Source: Denitratimonas yunnanensis (SeqCode) (GTDB lineage: Bacteria; Pseudomonadota; Gammaproteobacteria; Xanthomonadales; Xanthomonadaceae). Taken from it: 64,000 nucleotides of DNA. The DNA lies in assembly GCA_026410415.1 (NCBI GenBank), contig JAPMLR010000002.1, positions 186,001 through 250,000 on the forward strand, written 5' to 3'. Within the stretch, counting starts at the first letter, position 1; each line of letters starts with the position of its first letter. Shown here piece after piece: positions 26,844 to 36,289 of this stretch. The notes under the pieces were generated by a model. It had not been told where the DNA came from. It saw nothing but the letters and a program-made list of their open reading frames with translations, and did no database searches. The position numbers and the translations under genes were made by a program.

Positions 26844-27484
26844 GGTGCGGCGCTGATGCCGAGTCGCTGCATGCGCCGTTCCAGCCGCTCCACCGCATCG
26901 CGCAGGTCGTCCACGTCGTCGCAGAACGCCTCCAGCTCCGCCCGCGGCACCAGATCGCGGCTTTCCTCGGTGAGGAATTCAGCGCTGTCGCGTGCCAGCG
27001 CCTTGCCGCCTTCCCGCAGTGTGTTCAAGCCGTGTTTCACGGCACGGGCCAGCTGTACCCCGAGAACATCACCGAACACGGCAACGAACTGGGCTTCGAA
27101 ATCCGGCTCGTAGCGTCGCATCAGGCGCTGCAGCTGGCGCGCCAGTTCGGCGTCGCCGCTGATGCGCATGCGGCCCACCGTCGCGGTGCTCTCCCGGCCC
27201 GGGAGAAGCTGCGACAGCACCGCGCCCAGCGATGCGCTCAAGCTCAGATCGCTCTCGTGCCCGGACGACACCGGGCCAATGGCGAAGCGCCCCTCGCGTA
27301 CCGTCATGGCAAAGGCCAGTGGCGGCGAGGTGAGGTGGAAATCCAGATGCCGGCCTTCCAGTGTTTTCAGTTGTTCGGGGAAGGCGGGGTCCAGCATGGC
27401 CGCGCGGTTCAGCGCCGCGCCGAGCATGCGGCCAAGGGTGGACTTGATCAGCGAAGGCAGGACGGTGGGGGTGTCGGAGGACAT
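26840..27484 (-). CDS. ubiJ: SCP2-domain protein, UbiJ-like ubiquinone biosynthesis factor
   Basis: 214 residues, as expected for UbiJ. An SCP2-type lipid-binding domain (about 20-120, LDFHLTSPPLAFAMTVREGR, ISGDAELARQLQRLM) is followed by a helical tail ending in a coiled coil (DDVDDLRDAVERLERRMQRL). UbiJ binds ubiquinone intermediates and organises the aerobic hydroxylation complex. Usual neighbours ubiE and ubiB are not in this window, so the symbol rests on domain layout alone. The stop overlaps the acetyltransferase start. Confidence 0.75.
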   Translation of the reverse strand: MSSDTPTVLPSLIKSTLGRMLGAALNRAAMLDPAFPEQLKTLEGRHLDFHLTSPPLAFAMTVREGRFAIGPVSSGHESDLSLSASLGAVLSQLLPGRESTATVGRMRISGDAELARQLQRLMRRYEPDFEAQFVAVFGDVLGVQLARAVKHGLNTLREGGKALARDSAEFLTEESRDLVPRAELEAFCDDVDDLRDAVERLERRMQRLGISAAP

Positions 27485-27542
27485 CTTGCAATCTGCACGA
27501 TCTGGAAACGCAGCAGTGTATCGGTTCGCAACCCGCAGGGCG

Positions 27543-28553
27543 TCAACCGCCCTCGCGCTTTCGCCACCAGATGCCGAGCTGGCGCAGTCCTTCGATGATG
27601 CTGACGCGCGGCTGGTAGCCGAAGTCGTTCTTCGCGGCAGAGATGTCGTAATAGTGCGGCGTGGACAATTGTTCGGCGAGAAAGCGTGTCATCAGCGGCT
27701 CGCCCTTGAGTGGCAGCAGGCCGTAGATCAGTTCGAGCGCGGTACCGGCGGCATACGCGGCGCGATACGGCACGAGCTTGGTGACCGTGGGCGCGCCGGC
27801 CGCACGCAACAGGCTGTTGACGATGTCCGCGATCGGTTTGGGCTCGCCGTTGGAAATGAAGTAGGCCTTGCCTGCGCAGGCCGCATTCGGTGTGTCGTGC
27901 AGCGCATCGAACGCGTCCAGGTGCGCCTGGGCGGCGTTGTCGATGTAGGTAGTGTCGACCAGGTTCAACCCGTCGCCGACGAACTTGAGTTTGCCGGCGT
28001 GCGCGCGCTCCACCAGCCGCGGCAGCAGATGATTGTCGCCCGGCCCCCAGATCAGGCGCGGACGCAGCGCCACGGTGGCCAAGGTGCTGCCATTGGCGGC
28101 CAATACATGCTCTTCGGCCACGCGCTTGCTGGCCGGATACCACGCCTTGAAACGATCCGCAGGTGGTGCGCCCTGTTCGTTTCCACCCAGCACGGCGCGG
28201 GTACCGCGGTGCGCGACACTGGGCGTGGACGTGTAAACCAGCGTGCGGACGCGGTTCATTCGGCACGCGGCAATCACGTTCCACGTACCGCGCACGTTGG
28301 CGTCGAAGTAGTCCTGGAAACTGCCCCACGCACCGGCTTTGGCGGCGACATGGAAGACCGCATCCACATCCGCGCAAGCGGCGGCGACGTCCTCGAAGCT
28401 GGCGAGGTCGCCACGGATCTGCCGCACGCCCATCGTTCCAAGTTCGGCATGGTCGCCGCGCGAATACGAAAGCACTTCGTGGCCTCGCGCCGAGAGCTTC
28501 GCGCAAATCGCCTTGCCGAGAAATCCGCCGCCGCCGGTGACCAGCACTCTCAT
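27543..28553 (-). CDS. NAD(P)-dependent short-chain reductase, OleD-like
   Basis: 336 residues of the extended SDR type. The nucleotide-binding glycine motif GGGGFLG is at residues 7-13, and the active-site Tyr-Lys is in YPASK with the upstream Ser in TSTPSV. Long stretches resemble OleD, the 2-alkyl-3-oxoalkanoate reductase of olefin biosynthesis: [50 protein letters not shown]. No oleA, oleB or oleC is present in the window, so either they lie elsewhere or this is a paralogue such as a sterol/3-beta-hydroxysteroid reductase. The ATG ending at 28553 puts the Rossmann motif at the N-terminus; an in-frame upstream start adds 30 residues without a domain. Confidence 0.85.
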   Translation of the reverse strand: MRVLVTGGGGFLGKAICAKLSARGHEVLSYSRGDHAELGTMGVRQIRGDLASFEDVAAACADVDAVFHVAAKAGAWGSFQDYFDANVRGTWNVIAACRMNRVRTLVYTSTPSVAHRGTRAVLGGNEQGAPPADRFKAWYPASKRVAEEHVLAANGSTLATVALRPRLIWGPGDNHLLPRLVERAHAGKLKFVGDGLNLVDTTYIDNAAQAHLDAFDALHDTPNAACAGKAYFISNGEPKPIADIVNSLLRAAGAPTVTKLVPYRAAYAAGTALELIYGLLPLKGEPLMTRFLAEQLSTPHYYDISAAKNDFGYQPRVSIIEGLRQLGIWWRKREGG

Positions 28554-28686
28554 TCCGCCTGCCCCATCGTGAATCGACTCGCCACTGTAGGTTTCGCGCC
28601 CTGCGCCGCGCAACCCGGCATCCATCGGAACGGTGCGCGGCATCCCGGTCTGGGCGAAGCGCGGTTACCCTTCAGGGCTGTCCATC

Positions 28687-29547
28687 ATGAATCGCACGTC
28701 GATGAAATTCCAAGGCACCGACCGCTATGTCTCCACCGACGCGCTCACGCTCGCCGTCAACGCTGCGATCACCTTGCAGCGCCCGCTGCTGGTGAAAGGC
28801 GAGCCGGGCACCGGGAAAACGCTGCTTGCCGAAGAAATGGCCCGAGCGCTTGGCGCACCGCTGTTCGCGTGGCACGTGAAATCCACCACGAAAGCGCAGC
28901 AGGGGTTGTACGAATACGACGCGGTAAGCCGACTGCGTGATTCCCAGCTGGGTGATCCACGTGTGCAGGATGTGCGCCATTACATTCGCCGCGGCAAGGT
29001 CTGGGAAGCGTTCGAAAGCGAACTGCGCGCGGTGCTGCTGATCGACGAGATCGACAAGGCCGACATCGAGTTCCCGAACGACCTGCTGCAAGAGCTGGAC
29101 CGGATGGAGTTCCACGTGTACGAAACCGGCGACACCATCCGCGCCCGCCATCGCCCGATCATCGTCATCACGTCCAACAACGAGAAGGAATTGCCTGACG
29201 CCTTCCTGCGCCGCTGTTTCTTCCACTACATCGCGTTTCCGGACCGGACGACGCTTGAAAGCATCGTTGCGGTGCACTACCCGGGCATCGAGAACACGCT
29301 GGTGCAGCGCGCACTCGACGTGTTCTTCCAATTGCGCGAGGTGCCCGGACTCAAGAAGAAACCGTCCACCTCGGAGCTGATCGACTGGCTCAAGTTGTTG
29401 TTGGCCGACCGCATTCCGGCGGATGTGCTGCACAACGCCGATCCGGCCAAGGCCATCCCGCCGCTGTACGGCGCGTTGATCAAGAACGAGCAGGATGTGC
29501 AGCTGCTCGAACGGCTGGCGTTCATGCATCGCCGCCAGACGCGTTGA
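28687..29547 (+). CDS. MoxR-family AAA+ ATPase
   Basis: 286 residues. Walker A GEPGTGKT (38-45), Walker B VLLIDEID (115-122), sensor 1 in IVITSNNEKELPDAFLRR with an arginine finger region, and a C-terminal lid. MoxR ATPases act as chaperones that insert metal or mature partner enzymes together with a von Willebrand factor A protein, and that partner is the next gene. AGGG nine bases upstream supports the ATG at 28687. It is transcribed away from the OleD-like gene. Confidence 0.93.
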   Translation: MNRTSMKFQGTDRYVSTDALTLAVNAAITLQRPLLVKGEPGTGKTLLAEEMARALGAPLFAWHVKSTTKAQQGLYEYDAVSRLRDSQLGDPRVQDVRHYIRRGKVWEAFESELRAVLLIDEIDKADIEFPNDLLQELDRMEFHVYETGDTIRARHRPIIVITSNNEKELPDAFLRRCFFHYIAFPDRTTLESIVAVHYPGIENTLVQRALDVFFQLREVPGLKKKPSTSELIDWLKLLLADRIPADVLHNADPAKAIPPLYGALIKNEQDVQLLERLAFMHRRQTR

Positions 29548-29556
29548 GCCTGAGAC

Positions 29557-30729
29557 ATGCTGTTCAGCCTGTTCGATGCGCTGCGCGCCGAGAAGGTTCC
29601 GGTCACGCTGCGGGAGTGGCTGGACTTGATGGCGGCACTCGACGCGAATCTGGTCTTTGCCGACATCGAGCAGTTCCATGCGCTGGCCCGTGCCGTGCTG
29701 GTCAAGGACGAGCGTCATTTCGACCGGTTCGATCGTGCTTTCGGAAAATTCTGGAGCGGTGTTTCGCAGGTGCCCGACGACGTGTTTTCCGCGATTCCGG
29801 AAGAGTGGCTGCGGCGCGGGTTCGAGCGTCTTTTCACCGATGAGGAGAAGGCGAAGGTCGAGCAGCTGGGTGGTCTGGAGGCGCTGATGCGGCGCTTCCA
29901 GGAACGGCTGGCCGAGCAAAAGGAGCGGCATGAAGGCGGGAACCGCTGGATCGGCACCAGCGGAACCAGTCCGTTCGGGTCGGGCGGCCATCACCCCGGC
30001 GGTATCCGTGTCGGTCCGCGTGGCGGCGGGCGCATGGCGGCCAAGGTCTGGGAAAAGCGCGAATACCGCAACCTCGATGGCGACGCCGAACTGTCGCCGC
30101 GCAACTTCAAGACTGCGTTGCGTCGATTGCGGCGTTTCGCGCGCGAAGGTGCGGAACTGGAATTGGACCTGCCTGGCACCATCATGGCCACCGCACGCGA
30201 GGGCGGGCTGCTCGACGTGAAGTTGCGGCCCGAGCGGCACAACACGGTGAAGGTGTTGCTGCTGCTCGACATCGGTGGCTCGATGGACGACCACGTGGCA
30301 GCGTGCGAGGCATTGTTCGGTGCGGCCCGAAGCGAGTTCAAGCGACTCGAACATTTCTACTTCCACAATTTCGTTTACGAACATGTCTGGAACGACAACC
30401 AGCGCCGCAGCGTGTCGCGCCTGTCGATCCACGACTTGTTGCGCCGTTACAACCCGGATCACAGGGTGGTGTTCGTCGGCGATGCCGCGATGGGGCCGTA
30501 CGAGATCACCCATGCCGGCGGCAGCGTGGAGCATTGGAACGAGGAGCCGGGCGACGTATGGTTCGGCCGCATTCGCGAGCACTTCCGCAAGCTGGTCTGG
30601 ATCAATCCGAACCCGCCGGCGCAATGGCGCTACACCGCCTCCACGCAGTTGGTGCGCGAGTTGGTCGAGGAGCGCATGTACCCGCTCACGCCGGATGGTC
30701 TGGGCGAGGCCATGCGGGCATTGATGTAA
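29557..30729 (+). CDS. CoxE-like von Willebrand factor A domain protein
   Basis: 390 residues, nine bases after the MoxR stop, so probably co-transcribed and a functional partner. The C-terminal VWA domain carries a variant metal-ion-dependent adhesion site, DIGGSMD (the usual form is DxSxS, so one Ser is Gly). The N-terminal half is helical with a Gly/His-rich linker (about 128-155, GTSPFGSGGHHPGG). Known partners of such pairs load or activate metalloenzymes such as CO dehydrogenase; no candidate client lies next to it here. GGIRVGPRGGGRMAAKVWEK is a typical family segment. Confidence 0.88.
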   Translation: MLFSLFDALRAEKVPVTLREWLDLMAALDANLVFADIEQFHALARAVLVKDERHFDRFDRAFGKFWSGVSQVPDDVFSAIPEEWLRRGFERLFTDEEKAKVEQLGGLEALMRRFQERLAEQKERHEGGNRWIGTSGTSPFGSGGHHPGGIRVGPRGGGRMAAKVWEKREYRNLDGDAELSPRNFKTALRRLRRFAREGAELELDLPGTIMATAREGGLLDVKLRPERHNTVKVLLLLDIGGSMDDHVAACEALFGAARSEFKRLEHFYFHNFVYEHVWNDNQRRSVSRLSIHDLLRRYNPDHRVVFVGDAAMGPYEITHAGGSVEHWNEEPGDVWFGRIREHFRKLVWINPNPPAQWRYTASTQLVRELVEERMYPLTPDGLGEAMRALM

Positions 30730-30771
30730 CGTCTCGGATGGATGCATCCGTGTACAGGCACGAGACGCTTT
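30730..30771 (+). terminator. Possible terminator after the MoxR-CoxE pair
   Basis: CGTCTCG (30730-30736) pairs with CGAGACG (30761-30767), with an internal GGATG/CATCC stem, followed by CTTTTC. The structure directly follows the CoxE stop. The T tail is short. Confidence 0.45.
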
Positions 30772-30877
30772 TCGTGGCTGCGGCAATGGTGCACTCTTGC
30801 ACTCCACGCGATGGCAGGACGCATGGCCTCGCGGCTGCCGGTACCGGATCGCACCGGGCACCGTTACGGAGCGGCTC

Positions 30878-32872
30878 ATGCACGTCCAGGCCAATATGAA
30901 AAGGGGTCAGATCGGAGCGTACGCCTTGGGCACGGGTGGTGCAGGGCTCCTGCTGGCCTGGGTAATGCTGTTGCTTGCGATCGATTTTCCTGCTGCTGCG
31001 CAGGATGGCGTGCGCACTCCGCCTGCGGCCACGGTGGATGTCGACGACCCGGCGCTGGCCAGTGCGCGGCGACAGATTTCGGCGGGGCGTTTCCACGATG
31101 CCATCGCAACGCTCCAAACGGCGGTGCAGCAGGACGATGGCACCGATGTGCGCCGTTTGGCGCGTCGTCTGGGCACGCTCGGGGTCGCGCTGGATCAGGC
31201 CGGTGTGGCGGATGAGGCGATCGAGGCGCACCACCGTGCGCTGGAGTTGTATGAGTCGCTCGACGATCCGGCCGGCATCAGCGCAGTCACAGGCAACATC
31301 GGCAGTTCGTTGAGCGCACTGGGCGACCGGGTCGGGGCGCGGCATTATCTGGAGGAGGCATTGGCGCTCAAGCAGCGCCATGGCATTGATCGAGGCGTCG
31401 GGGCGATCCACGGCAACCTGGCCGAACTCGCTGTTGGCGATGGCGATCTGCTTGCCGCACGAGAGTCGCTGGAGCGCGCGCTGGAAACCTATGCCCGAGC
31501 ATCGGACCCCAATGCCGAGAGTCTGGCGCATGCCAATCTGGGCACCGTGCTCGCCAAGCTCGGCCAGTACACCACGGCGATGGAGCATGTGCAGGCGGCT
31601 GAGACGCTGGCGCGGGCGCACGACTACCAGATCGGCCTGCTGGCCGCGCAAGCCGCCCATGCGAAGCTGCTGATGGCGCAACTTCGGATGGACGAGGCTC
31701 CGGCATCCGGGCGCGAAATACTGATGGCGCAGGCGGAGGCATCGCTGCATCAGGCGCTGGCGGCAAGTCAGGCGCAGGAAGATCGGAGTCGCAGTATTCG
31801 ACTGCTGGAAGCGTTGTCGGAACTCCGCCAGATTCAGGGTCGGCCGGAACCGGCGCTGGCGCTGTTGCATCAGGCCCGGGCATTGGAGGAAGAGCAGCGC
31901 CGCAATGCCGATCTGGCTCGTGCCAGAGTGCTGTCGGCCCGTTACGAACACCAGCGTCAGCAACGGGAGATCGACCGGCTGCGTGATCAGGATGCGCATA
32001 ACGAGAGCAGGCTGGCGCGCCAGCAGCAGAGCCTTTGGCTGATGGCGGCATTGTTCGTGTTCGCACTGGGCAGTTTGCTCGTGCTGGGCTGGCTGAACCG
32101 ACAACGCCGTGCCGCGACCGCACGGCTGCAACAGCACAATCAGGAGCTTTCCGCCGCGCTCGAATTGGCCCATCAGGAGCGCCAGCGCACGGAGACCTAC
32201 GCCTTGCGCCATCGCCGCTTCCTGCGCCTGGCGAGCGAGGACCTGCGTAATCCGTTGCGTGAAATGCGCACGCTGGCCGAACGTGCTCTCGTGGAAGACC
32301 ACCCCGACATCCTGCGTCGCAGCCATGCCGCCATTGCCCAGCATGCGACGGACCTGATCTGGGTGGCCGAACAGATGCTGGAAAGCGCCGACCACGATCC
32401 GGACGGCACACATGCGCTGCAGGGGATCGAAAGCGTCGATCTGGCGGCCACGCTGCGCGTGCTGGTGGATGAAGCCACGCCGCGTGCCCTGCACCGCGAT
32501 CAGCACCTTTCGCTGCAGTGCTCGCTGGCTCATGCGCCGGTGAAGATGGAGCGCACCCGGTGTCAGGTCGCATTGCGTGAACTGATCGATATCCTGCTCT
32601 TCCTCAACCCGGCCCGGACGCACTTTGCATTCACGCTGCGCGAGGAGGACGGCGTGGCGCGGATCGGACTGGATGCCGGCATCGCGCGCCTGCCGGACTG
32701 GCAGGATATCGCGCTCGGACAGGAGCATGGCGACGTGACGCTGCGTTTGGCGTTGGCGTGGATCCATCACGCGATCCTGGACAACAAGGGGCACATCGTC
32801 ACAGAACGCCTGCCGGGGAATGGCCGGCGCGAGATCGTGATCCGGTTTTCGCTGTCCGTCGACCAGGCCTGA
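30878..32872 (+). CDS. TPR protein with transmembrane helix and degenerate histidine-kinase domain
   Basis: 664 residues. An N-terminal hydrophobic segment (about 20-40) is followed by a periplasmic array of about six tetratricopeptide repeats (60-340), a coiled coil, a membrane helix (386-406) and a cytoplasmic domain resembling a histidine kinase. The usual H box SHELRTPL reads SEDLRNPL (453-460), so the phospho-acceptor His is missing. The N box and G2 glycines of the ATPase domain are also not recognisable. It is probably a non-enzymatic scaffold or signal receiver. GGAG six bases upstream fixes the ATG at 30878. It ends seven bases before the convergent rhomboid gene. Confidence 0.82.
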   Translation: MHVQANMKRGQIGAYALGTGGAGLLLAWVMLLLAIDFPAAAQDGVRTPPAATVDVDDPALASARRQISAGRFHDAIATLQTAVQQDDGTDVRRLARRLGTLGVALDQAGVADEAIEAHHRALELYESLDDPAGISAVTGNIGSSLSALGDRVGARHYLEEALALKQRHGIDRGVGAIHGNLAELAVGDGDLLAARESLERALETYARASDPNAESLAHANLGTVLAKLGQYTTAMEHVQAAETLARAHDYQIGLLAAQAAHAKLLMAQLRMDEAPASGREILMAQAEASLHQALAASQAQEDRSRSIRLLEALSELRQIQGRPEPALALLHQARALEEEQRRNADLARARVLSARYEHQRQQREIDRLRDQDAHNESRLARQQQSLWLMAALFVFALGSLLVLGWLNRQRRAATARLQQHNQELSAALELAHQERQRTETYALRHRRFLRLASEDLRNPLREMRTLAERALVEDHPDILRRSHAAIAQHATDLIWVAEQMLESADHDPDGTHALQGIESVDLAATLRVLVDEATPRALHRDQHLSLQCSLAHAPVKMERTRCQVALRELIDILLFLNPARTHFAFTLREEDGVARIGLDAGIARLPDWQDIALGQEHGDVTLRLALAWIHHAILDNKGHIVTERLPGNGRREIVIRFSLSVDQA

Positions 32873-32879
32873 CGGGCAT

Positions 32880-33563
32880 TCAGCGACGCAACCGCCGTGC
32901 CACCGCCGGCCGCCACAGCAATGCCATCGCCACGCCGATGCAGAAGCCGGTCAGATGGGCCCACCAGGCCACTGCGCCGAAGGCCGGACCGACGAAGGTG
33001 AACACCACCTGCAGAAGCGCCCAGATCGCGATCAGCAGCGATGCCGGCGTGCGCACGAACTCCAGAAACAGTCCGAGCGGCACCACGAAACCCAGGTGTG
33101 CACGCGGGAACAGCGCCAGGTAGGCGCCGATGACGCCGGATATCGCGCCACTGGCTCCGACGATCACGACTGCATGGGTATGCTGCAGCGAGATCGCCGC
33201 CGCCAGATTGGCCAATGCGCCACAGACGAGAAACAACGCCAACAAGCGTCCCGGTCCCAGACCACGTTCGGCCGGGATGCCGAAGATGACCAGGAACAGC
33301 AGGTTGCCGACCAGATGCAGCCAGTCCGCATGCACGAAGATCGCGGTGAACAGGCTGAGCAGACGCCCGTCGAGCAGCGTGTCCCATCCGATATCTCCGG
33401 CGAGCAACGTTTCCGGAACGGTGCCCCAGCGCTGCAGGAAATGCCCGCGCGTATCCTTGCTGCCGACCGCCAGCCAAACCCATGCCGCCATGCAGGCCAC
33501 CACGAGAAGTGGCGTGGCCCATGGCGGGGCGGGGCGGCGCCGTGAAGGGACGTGGACGAACAT
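32880..33563 (-). CDS. Rhomboid intramembrane serine protease
   Basis: 227 residues with six predicted membrane helices. The catalytic dyad is Ser138 in GASGAISG and His203 in WWAHLTGF, and the rhomboid HxxxN motif is in HADWLHLVGN. It cleaves transmembrane substrates within the lipid bilayer. It follows gspB by 39 bases on the same strand, so it may belong to the secretion-related transcript. It is not an obvious rhombosortase, and no GlyGly-CTERM substrate was noticed in the window. Confidence 0.92.
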   Translation of the reverse strand: MFVHVPSRRRPAPPWATPLLVVACMAAWVWLAVGSKDTRGHFLQRWGTVPETLLAGDIGWDTLLDGRLLSLFTAIFVHADWLHLVGNLLFLVIFGIPAERGLGPGRLLALFLVCGALANLAAAISLQHTHAVVIVGASGAISGVIGAYLALFPRAHLGFVVPLGLFLEFVRTPASLLIAIWALLQVVFTFVGPAFGAVAWWAHLTGFCIGVAMALLWRPAVARRLRR

Positions 33564-33602
33564 GTCAGCCGTCTCGTGGTATTGGCGGAATGGACGTCGT
33601 GC

Positions 33603-34442
33603 TCATGGCCGCGACACCAGAAAACGTTGTCCGTCGCGTGCGATGGCCACGCCATCGGGTCGGATCGCATCGATAACCAGCCCCTCGGCAAGGCTGTCAC
33701 CCTGGCGGTAGCGTTTGCCATCGATCAGCACGAAGCGTGCTGCCGGGTCGGGATCGAAGACGTGCATTGTCAGGCGCAACGGTGGCAAGCCCTCGCGCTG
33801 CGCCGCGGGGAGGGTGGCCAGATGCGGGATCGCTTCCAGTTGCACTTCGGGCGCGGGCGCAGGCGTGGGCGCAGGCGGGATTGCAGATGCAGTCAGGGTG
33901 GCAGGTGAGCTGGGCGAATCGTTTGCCACCGGCGTGGCACTGCGCCGGGTGGAAGGGGCTGGCGCTGCGGTTGGGCCCGCAGCCTTCGGCGTGTCCGTCG
34001 GGAGGCTTTCCGGCGGCAGCGGGATGGTGTGGGCGGCCACCGGCATCGATTCACGCTCCACGCCGGAAAACATCGGATCGCGGGGCAAGGGAGCGTTGGC
34101 TATTGCGTCGGCGCTGGTGCGCTGCGGGCGTTGTGCAGGTGCAGGTGCAGGTGTCGTCCTGGCCGGGGTTTCCGGCAGAGCTGCGGGAGGCGGCGCGGCG
34201 CTGGGGGCAGGGGCGGACGGCATGGCGGTCGGTGCGGGTGCAGCGGGAGCGAACAGAGCGGATCGCACCCACAACGCGAGCACCAGCACCAGTGCCGCGG
34301 CCAGACCGAAGACCACGCCCCAGAGCCACAGCCAAGGGCGACGATCGGACTGGGCTGTCGACGCGGGAGTGAGCAGGTCCGGCGCACGTCCGAGACGGCG
34401 TTCGGCTTCGGATTTCTTCAGGGCTTCGAGGATCAGCGACAT
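33603..34442 (-). CDS. gspB: GspB-like type II secretion accessory protein
   Basis: 279 residues. The N-terminus MSLILEALKKSEAERRLG is the characteristic GspB/ExeB/PulB start, followed by a membrane helix (about 38-62), a Pro/Ala-rich periplasmic linker (65-190) and a C-terminal domain (LRLTMHVFDPDPAARFVLID, GDSLAEGLVIDAI). It helps GspA assemble the secretin through peptidoglycan. It starts ten bases after the gspA stop, the classical gspA-gspB pair. The remainder of the type II secretion operon is not in the window. Confidence 0.9.
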   Translation of the reverse strand: MSLILEALKKSEAERRLGRAPDLLTPASTAQSDRRPWLWLWGVVFGLAAALVLVLALWVRSALFAPAAPAPTAMPSAPAPSAAPPPAALPETPARTTPAPAPAQRPQRTSADAIANAPLPRDPMFSGVERESMPVAAHTIPLPPESLPTDTPKAAGPTAAPAPSTRRSATPVANDSPSSPATLTASAIPPAPTPAPAPEVQLEAIPHLATLPAAQREGLPPLRLTMHVFDPDPAARFVLIDGKRYRQGDSLAEGLVIDAIRPDGVAIARDGQRFLVSRP

Positions 34443-34452
34443 GCGTGCGGCC

Positions 34453-36069
34453 TCAGTTCAGTCGACGGCGCAGGCGCGGGCCGCCCTTGTCGATGCCGGC
34501 CACCGCCAGCATCGTCTCCGGCCCGACGATGCCATCGGGAACCAATCCGGTCGCGTTCTGCAGGGTGCGTACGCCGGCCTCCACCTGTGCATCGAACAGC
34601 GCGGGGCCATCCGGATCAAGCACGGCGTAGCCGCCGTCGAGCAGGAGCCGACGCAGCCATTCCACCCCCGGGCCGGTATCGCCGCGTCGCAGCGTGGTGC
34701 CCGACAGGAATGCCGGCGCACGCCACAGCACGAAGTATTCGCCCAGCCAGTGCTGCTCGAATTCGTCGTGCGCCACATCAAGCGTGTTGCCGTCCAGGCC
34801 CAGTCGGACGTGCGCACCATCGGCGCCGATCAGAACCGCCCAGGCATCGCGCGACTCCACCCGCAACCGCAATACCACCGGCTTTCCGAGTGCGCGAAGT
34901 TTCGCGAGATTGCCGCTGCCGCGCAGGCAGAACACGCCGGGCGAGATCGTGGCCGGGCAACGCATCGCGGAGGCCACGTCGGCCTGCGAGGCGCGCAGTT
35001 TCCATAGTGCCAGCAGGCGTCTGAACGCGCTTTCCTGCGTACCCTCTCCGGCATCGGTGAGACGTATCGGTGGTGCAGGGTTGGAGTCGGTCTCGATTTC
35101 GGCCCCGGCAGGAGCCGGCATCGGCGTATCGGTGGCAGCATCCTCGACCGGCTGCATGGTTCGTGACGAAGGCCAGGCCCATATCGCCAGCGTCGCCAGC
35201 AGCAACAGCGCCAGCGCCACCCAGGCCGGACGGGCCACACGCCAGCGCCGCAACGGCGAGGCCAGGACCTCGGCCGCCGCACGCTCGACGAGGTGTTCGC
35301 CTATTTGCGCTTGTTCCTTCGCGTAGCCCGCCATCAGGGCACGGTCGGCGATGGTGTTGATCAAGCGTGGTACCCCGCCCGAGTACTGGTGCAGACGCCG
35401 CACCGCGAGCCGGCTGAACGGAAAACGGGCGCTGCCTGCCACGCCAAGCCGATGGCGCAGGTAGGCTTCGGTTTCTTCCACGTCCAGTGGCAAGAGGTGA
35501 TAGCGCGCGGTGATGCGTTGCGCGAGCTGGCGAAGCTCGGGCTGGGCCACCATGGCGCGCAGCTCCGGCTGGCCCAGCAGGATGATCTGCAAAAGCTTTT
35601 GTGTAGCGGTTTCCAGATTGGTCAGGAGCCGTATCTGTTCGAGCGCATCGAAGGAAAGATTCTGTGCCTCGTCCACGATCAACACCACGCGCAGACCCTT
35701 GGCATAGGCGTCGATGAGATACCCGTTGAGCGCATCGACCAAGCGTTTGAGGGAGTCGCGCCGGTCCCCGATGTCGATGCCCAGTTCTTCGGCGATGCTC
35801 TGCAGCAGTTCCAGCGGCGTAAGGCGTGGATTGAGTACCAGCGCCACGCGCACGTTTTCCGGCAACTGTTCCAGCAGAAGACGACACAGGGTGGTCTTGC
35901 CGGTGCCCACTTCGCCGGTGAGTTGCACGAAGCCGCCACCGCCACCCTGCCCTATGCCGTAGAGCAGGTGCGCCAGCGCATCCCGGTGGCGTTCGCTGAG
36001 AAACACGAAACGCGGATCGGGCGTGATCGAGAAGGGCGCTTCTCGCAAGCCGTAGAAGTCAAGATACAT
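34453..36069 (-). CDS. gspA: GspA/ExeA-like ATPase with peptidoglycan-binding domain
   Basis: 538 residues. The N-terminal AAA ATPase has Walker A GEVGTGKT (52-59) and Walker B VLIVDEAQNL (about 127-136). A membrane helix (about 280-300) leads to a periplasmic half that ends in a peptidoglycan-binding domain (about 455-525: LRRGDTGPGVEWLRRLL, GLVPDGIVGPETM). It remodels or spans the cell wall so that the secretin can be installed. The N-terminus MYLDFYGLREAPFSITPDP is family-typical and sets the start. Confidence 0.92.
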   Translation of the reverse strand: MYLDFYGLREAPFSITPDPRFVFLSERHRDALAHLLYGIGQGGGGGFVQLTGEVGTGKTTLCRLLLEQLPENVRVALVLNPRLTPLELLQSIAEELGIDIGDRRDSLKRLVDALNGYLIDAYAKGLRVVLIVDEAQNLSFDALEQIRLLTNLETATQKLLQIILLGQPELRAMVAQPELRQLAQRITARYHLLPLDVEETEAYLRHRLGVAGSARFPFSRLAVRRLHQYSGGVPRLINTIADRALMAGYAKEQAQIGEHLVERAAAEVLASPLRRWRVARPAWVALALLLLATLAIWAWPSSRTMQPVEDAATDTPMPAPAGAEIETDSNPAPPIRLTDAGEGTQESAFRRLLALWKLRASQADVASAMRCPATISPGVFCLRGSGNLAKLRALGKPVVLRLRVESRDAWAVLIGADGAHVRLGLDGNTLDVAHDEFEQHWLGEYFVLWRAPAFLSGTTLRRGDTGPGVEWLRRLLLDGGYAVLDPDGPALFDAQVEAGVRTLQNATGLVPDGIVGPETMLAVAGIDKGGPRLRRRLN

Positions 36070-36224
36070 GCCGGTCCACAAGACGGACGCACCAGCCGGA
36101 ACGGGCTGGCGGAAGAACGGACACTGTAGCCAGCGCCGCTCGCCGGCTGCGTTAGGAATAAGTTAAGAACACCCCGGTCCAGCACGATGGGTGTGGTGCA
36201 CTCCCGGATTTTTCGGTTGTTTTC

Positions 36225-36253
36225 TTGACGACGCCACCGGGCCATGCCATAAG
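36225..36253 (+). promoter_or_regulatory. Putative promoter of the riboswitch-controlled TerC gene
   Basis: TTGACG (36225-36230) and CATAAG (36248-36253) are spaced by 17 bases, placing transcription start about 30 bases before the riboswitch. Good -35, moderate -10. Confidence 0.5.
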
Positions 36254-36289
36254 TCACACCCTTCCGGCGCTTCCAGGGGGCCGGAATCC

